A stretch of DNA of 14,688 nucleotides, from NCBI GenBank assembly GCA_946479035.1, contig CAMLDW010000052.1, positions 1 to 14,688 of the forward strand. The letters are read 5' to 3'. Below are positions 13,568 to 14,688 of the stretch, piece after piece. The number at the start of each line of letters is the position of its first letter. Within the stretch, counting starts at the first letter, position 1. The translations under genes and the position numbers were made by a program. The notes under the pieces are model-generated. The model was given only the letters and a program-made list of their open reading frames with translations, had not been told where the DNA came from and did not search any database. This DNA is from an uncultured Chthonomonadaceae bacterium. Its GTDB lineage: Bacteria; Armatimonadota; Fimbriimonadia; Fimbriimonadales; Fimbriimonadaceae.

Positions 13568-14599
13568 GTGCTCACTCCCGCGCACAAGGTCGCCGTCTAC
13601 ATGGAGGGCGCGTTCGCAGAAAAGACCGGCAAGATGGGCATGGGCGTGCTCCGCTTTTCGCGCAACGAGGTCGTCTGCCTCATCGATTCGCAGAACGCCG
13701 GCAAGAACTCGAAGGAGCTCACTGGGATCGACCGCAGCGCGCCCGTGGTTGGCACAGTCGAAGAGGCGAAGGCGCTCGGTGCGGACGTCCTGCTGCTTGG
13801 CATCGCGCCCCCCGGAGGCCTGATCCCGCCCTCTTGGTCCGCGACCCTCGACCGCGCGGTGGACCTCGGCTTTTCGATCGTCAACGGCCTCCACGACCGC
13901 CTCGCGCCCCGCTACCTCGAGCTGAAGAAAGGGCAGTGGGTGTGGGACATCCGCGTCGAGCCGCCCGGCATCGGAGTCGGCTACGCCGAAGCGCGCCACC
14001 TCACCAACACGCGCGTGCTCTTCGTCGGCACGGACATGTCGGTCGGCAAGATGACCGCGGGGCTGGTGGTGTGGAAGGAGGCGCTGGACAAGGGGATCAA
14101 AGCGGAGTTCGTCGCGACCGGGCAGATCGGCATCACGATCGTCGGACGCGGAGTGCCTTTGGACTGTGTGCGGTTGGACTTCGCGTGCGGCGCGATCGAA
14201 AGGGAAGTGATGGCGTTCAAGGACGCGGACCTCGTGCTGATCGAGGGGCAAGGCTCGCTGGTCCATCCCGGTAGCACCTCGACGCTCCCTCTATTGCGCG
14301 GTTCGCAGCCGACGCACCTGGTCTTGTGCCACCGCGCCGGAATGGAGGCCCTGCCGCGACTGCCCTGGGTGCGCGTGCCGCCGCTGAACGAGCTCATCGC
14401 GTTGTATCAGGACCTGGCCGAGGTGTGCGGCACCTACACGCGGCCGAAAGTCGCGGGGATCTGTCTCAACTGCTCGCACCTTTCCTCCGACGCCGAAGCC
14501 CGCGCCGCGTGCGACAAAGTCATCGCCGAGACCGGCCTCCCCACCATCGACCCGGTCCGCTTCGGCACTGCTGGCATCCTTGCCGAGCTCGGGTTCTAA
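13568..14599 (+). CDS. dgcN: DUF1611 family protein, likely D-glutamate N-acetyltransferase DgcN
   Basis: The 343-residue product has an N-terminal Rossmann-like half (about 1-145, with DVLLLGIAPPGG) and a C-terminal P-loop half beginning VLFVGTDMSVGKMTAGL (150-166; GxxxxGKxT). It continues with FVATGQIGI and DLVLIEGQGSLVHP. This two-part layout is DUF1611. Members encoded beside a dipeptide-epimerase-like gene have been shown in marine bacteria to acetylate D-glutamate (DgcN), feeding DgcA. I infer that role here from family and context. The GTG at 13568 directly follows the dgcA stop with no gap, so translation is probably coupled. The in-frame ATG at 13601 would remove conserved-looking N-terminal residues (KVAVY). 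Acetyl donor and substrate are not evident from sequence. No transporter or argininosuccinate-pathway gene follows in the window. Confidence 0.82.
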   Translation: MLTPAHKVAVYMEGAFAEKTGKMGMGVLRFSRNEVVCLIDSQNAGKNSKELTGIDRSAPVVGTVEEAKALGADVLLLGIAPPGGLIPPSWSATLDRAVDLGFSIVNGLHDRLAPRYLELKKGQWVWDIRVEPPGIGVGYAEARHLTNTRVLFVGTDMSVGKMTAGLVVWKEALDKGIKAEFVATGQIGITIVGRGVPLDCVRLDFACGAIEREVMAFKDADLVLIEGQGSLVHPGSTSTLPLLRGSQPTHLVLCHRAGMEALPRLPWVRVPPLNELIALYQDLAEVCGTYTRPKVAGICLNCSHLSSDAEARAACDKVIAETGLPTIDPVRFGTAGILAELGF

Positions 14600-14607
14600 A
14601 CCATATC

Positions 14608-14637
14608 GGGGAGGGTGCCGCCCCGCGTTCCCTCCCC
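14608..14637 (+). terminator. Hairpin after dgcN
   Basis: GGGGAGGG at 14608-14615 pairs perfectly with CCCTCCCC at 14630-14637 around a 14-base loop, starting eight bases after the dgcN stop. No T tract follows. The right arm runs into the second copy of the palindromic repeat, so the two may be one composite structure. Confidence 0.45.
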
Positions 14638-14688
14638 CTTGGGATTTGCCGCGCGGGCTCTCCTGCGGAGAGTCCGCCCGCGCAAAGG
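14635..14688. repeat. Palindromic repeat (REP-like), copy 2, cut by the window end
   Basis: All 54 bases are identical to 4692-4745. Like copy 1, it lies just downstream of a gene's stop codon (dgcN here, valS there) and carries the CTCTCC-TGC-GGAGAG hairpin core. The window ends before the right-hand flank can be compared with copy 1. Confidence 0.88.

Overview
The window is GC-rich bacterial chromosome, densely packed with ordinary housekeeping genes. It shows no phage genes, transposases, CRISPR arrays, rRNA or tRNA genes. Protein content alone does not fix the phylum. The short intergenic gaps, mostly absent Shine-Dalgarno sequences and TAnnnT boxes just before start codons suggest a lineage using many leaderless mRNAs. 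An Armatimonadota (Fimbriimonadia-like) bacterium is my best but weakly supported guess.

Layout. Positions 1-182 hold a composite palindromic repeat and a possible promoter. A plus-strand block follows: cdsA (183-995, phospholipid synthesis), an ABC-2-type exporter ATPase (1011-1988) and valS (2077-4680). Two parS-type centromere sites lie here. One is inside the last codons of cdsA (967-982), the other is a perfect 16-mer just upstream of valS (2008-2023). A palindromic repeat (4688-4755) separates valS from a convergent minus-strand operon. Read in its own direction that operon is recF (8360-7275), dciA, comEC, and a separate ComEC-type metallo-beta-lactamase gene. A 203-bp intergenic region upstream of recF contains a 33% GC segment flanked by inverted DnaA-box-like octamers. 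Next come a minus-strand RDD membrane protein gene and, divergent from it across only 26 bp, a DUF58 gene. The right end carries a fatty acyl-CoA synthetase (10738-12450) and an abutting gene pair (12521-14599) that looks like DgcA-DgcN, the N-acetyl-D-glutamate racemase and D-glutamate N-acetyltransferase. The window ends in a second, identical copy of the palindromic repeat.

How it fits together. The parS sites, recF and dciA (replicative helicase loading) all suggest proximity to the chromosome origin. ComEC and its detached nuclease-like domain would form the DNA-uptake channel of natural transformation, in one operon with the recombination mediator RecF. RDD and DUF58 proteins often co-occur in MoxR-type clusters. 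The DgcA-DgcN pair would funnel D-glutamate into N-acetyl-L-glutamate. I found no wholly new system. The items most worth following are the parS pair, the origin-like recF upstream region, the comEC split and the two repeat families.
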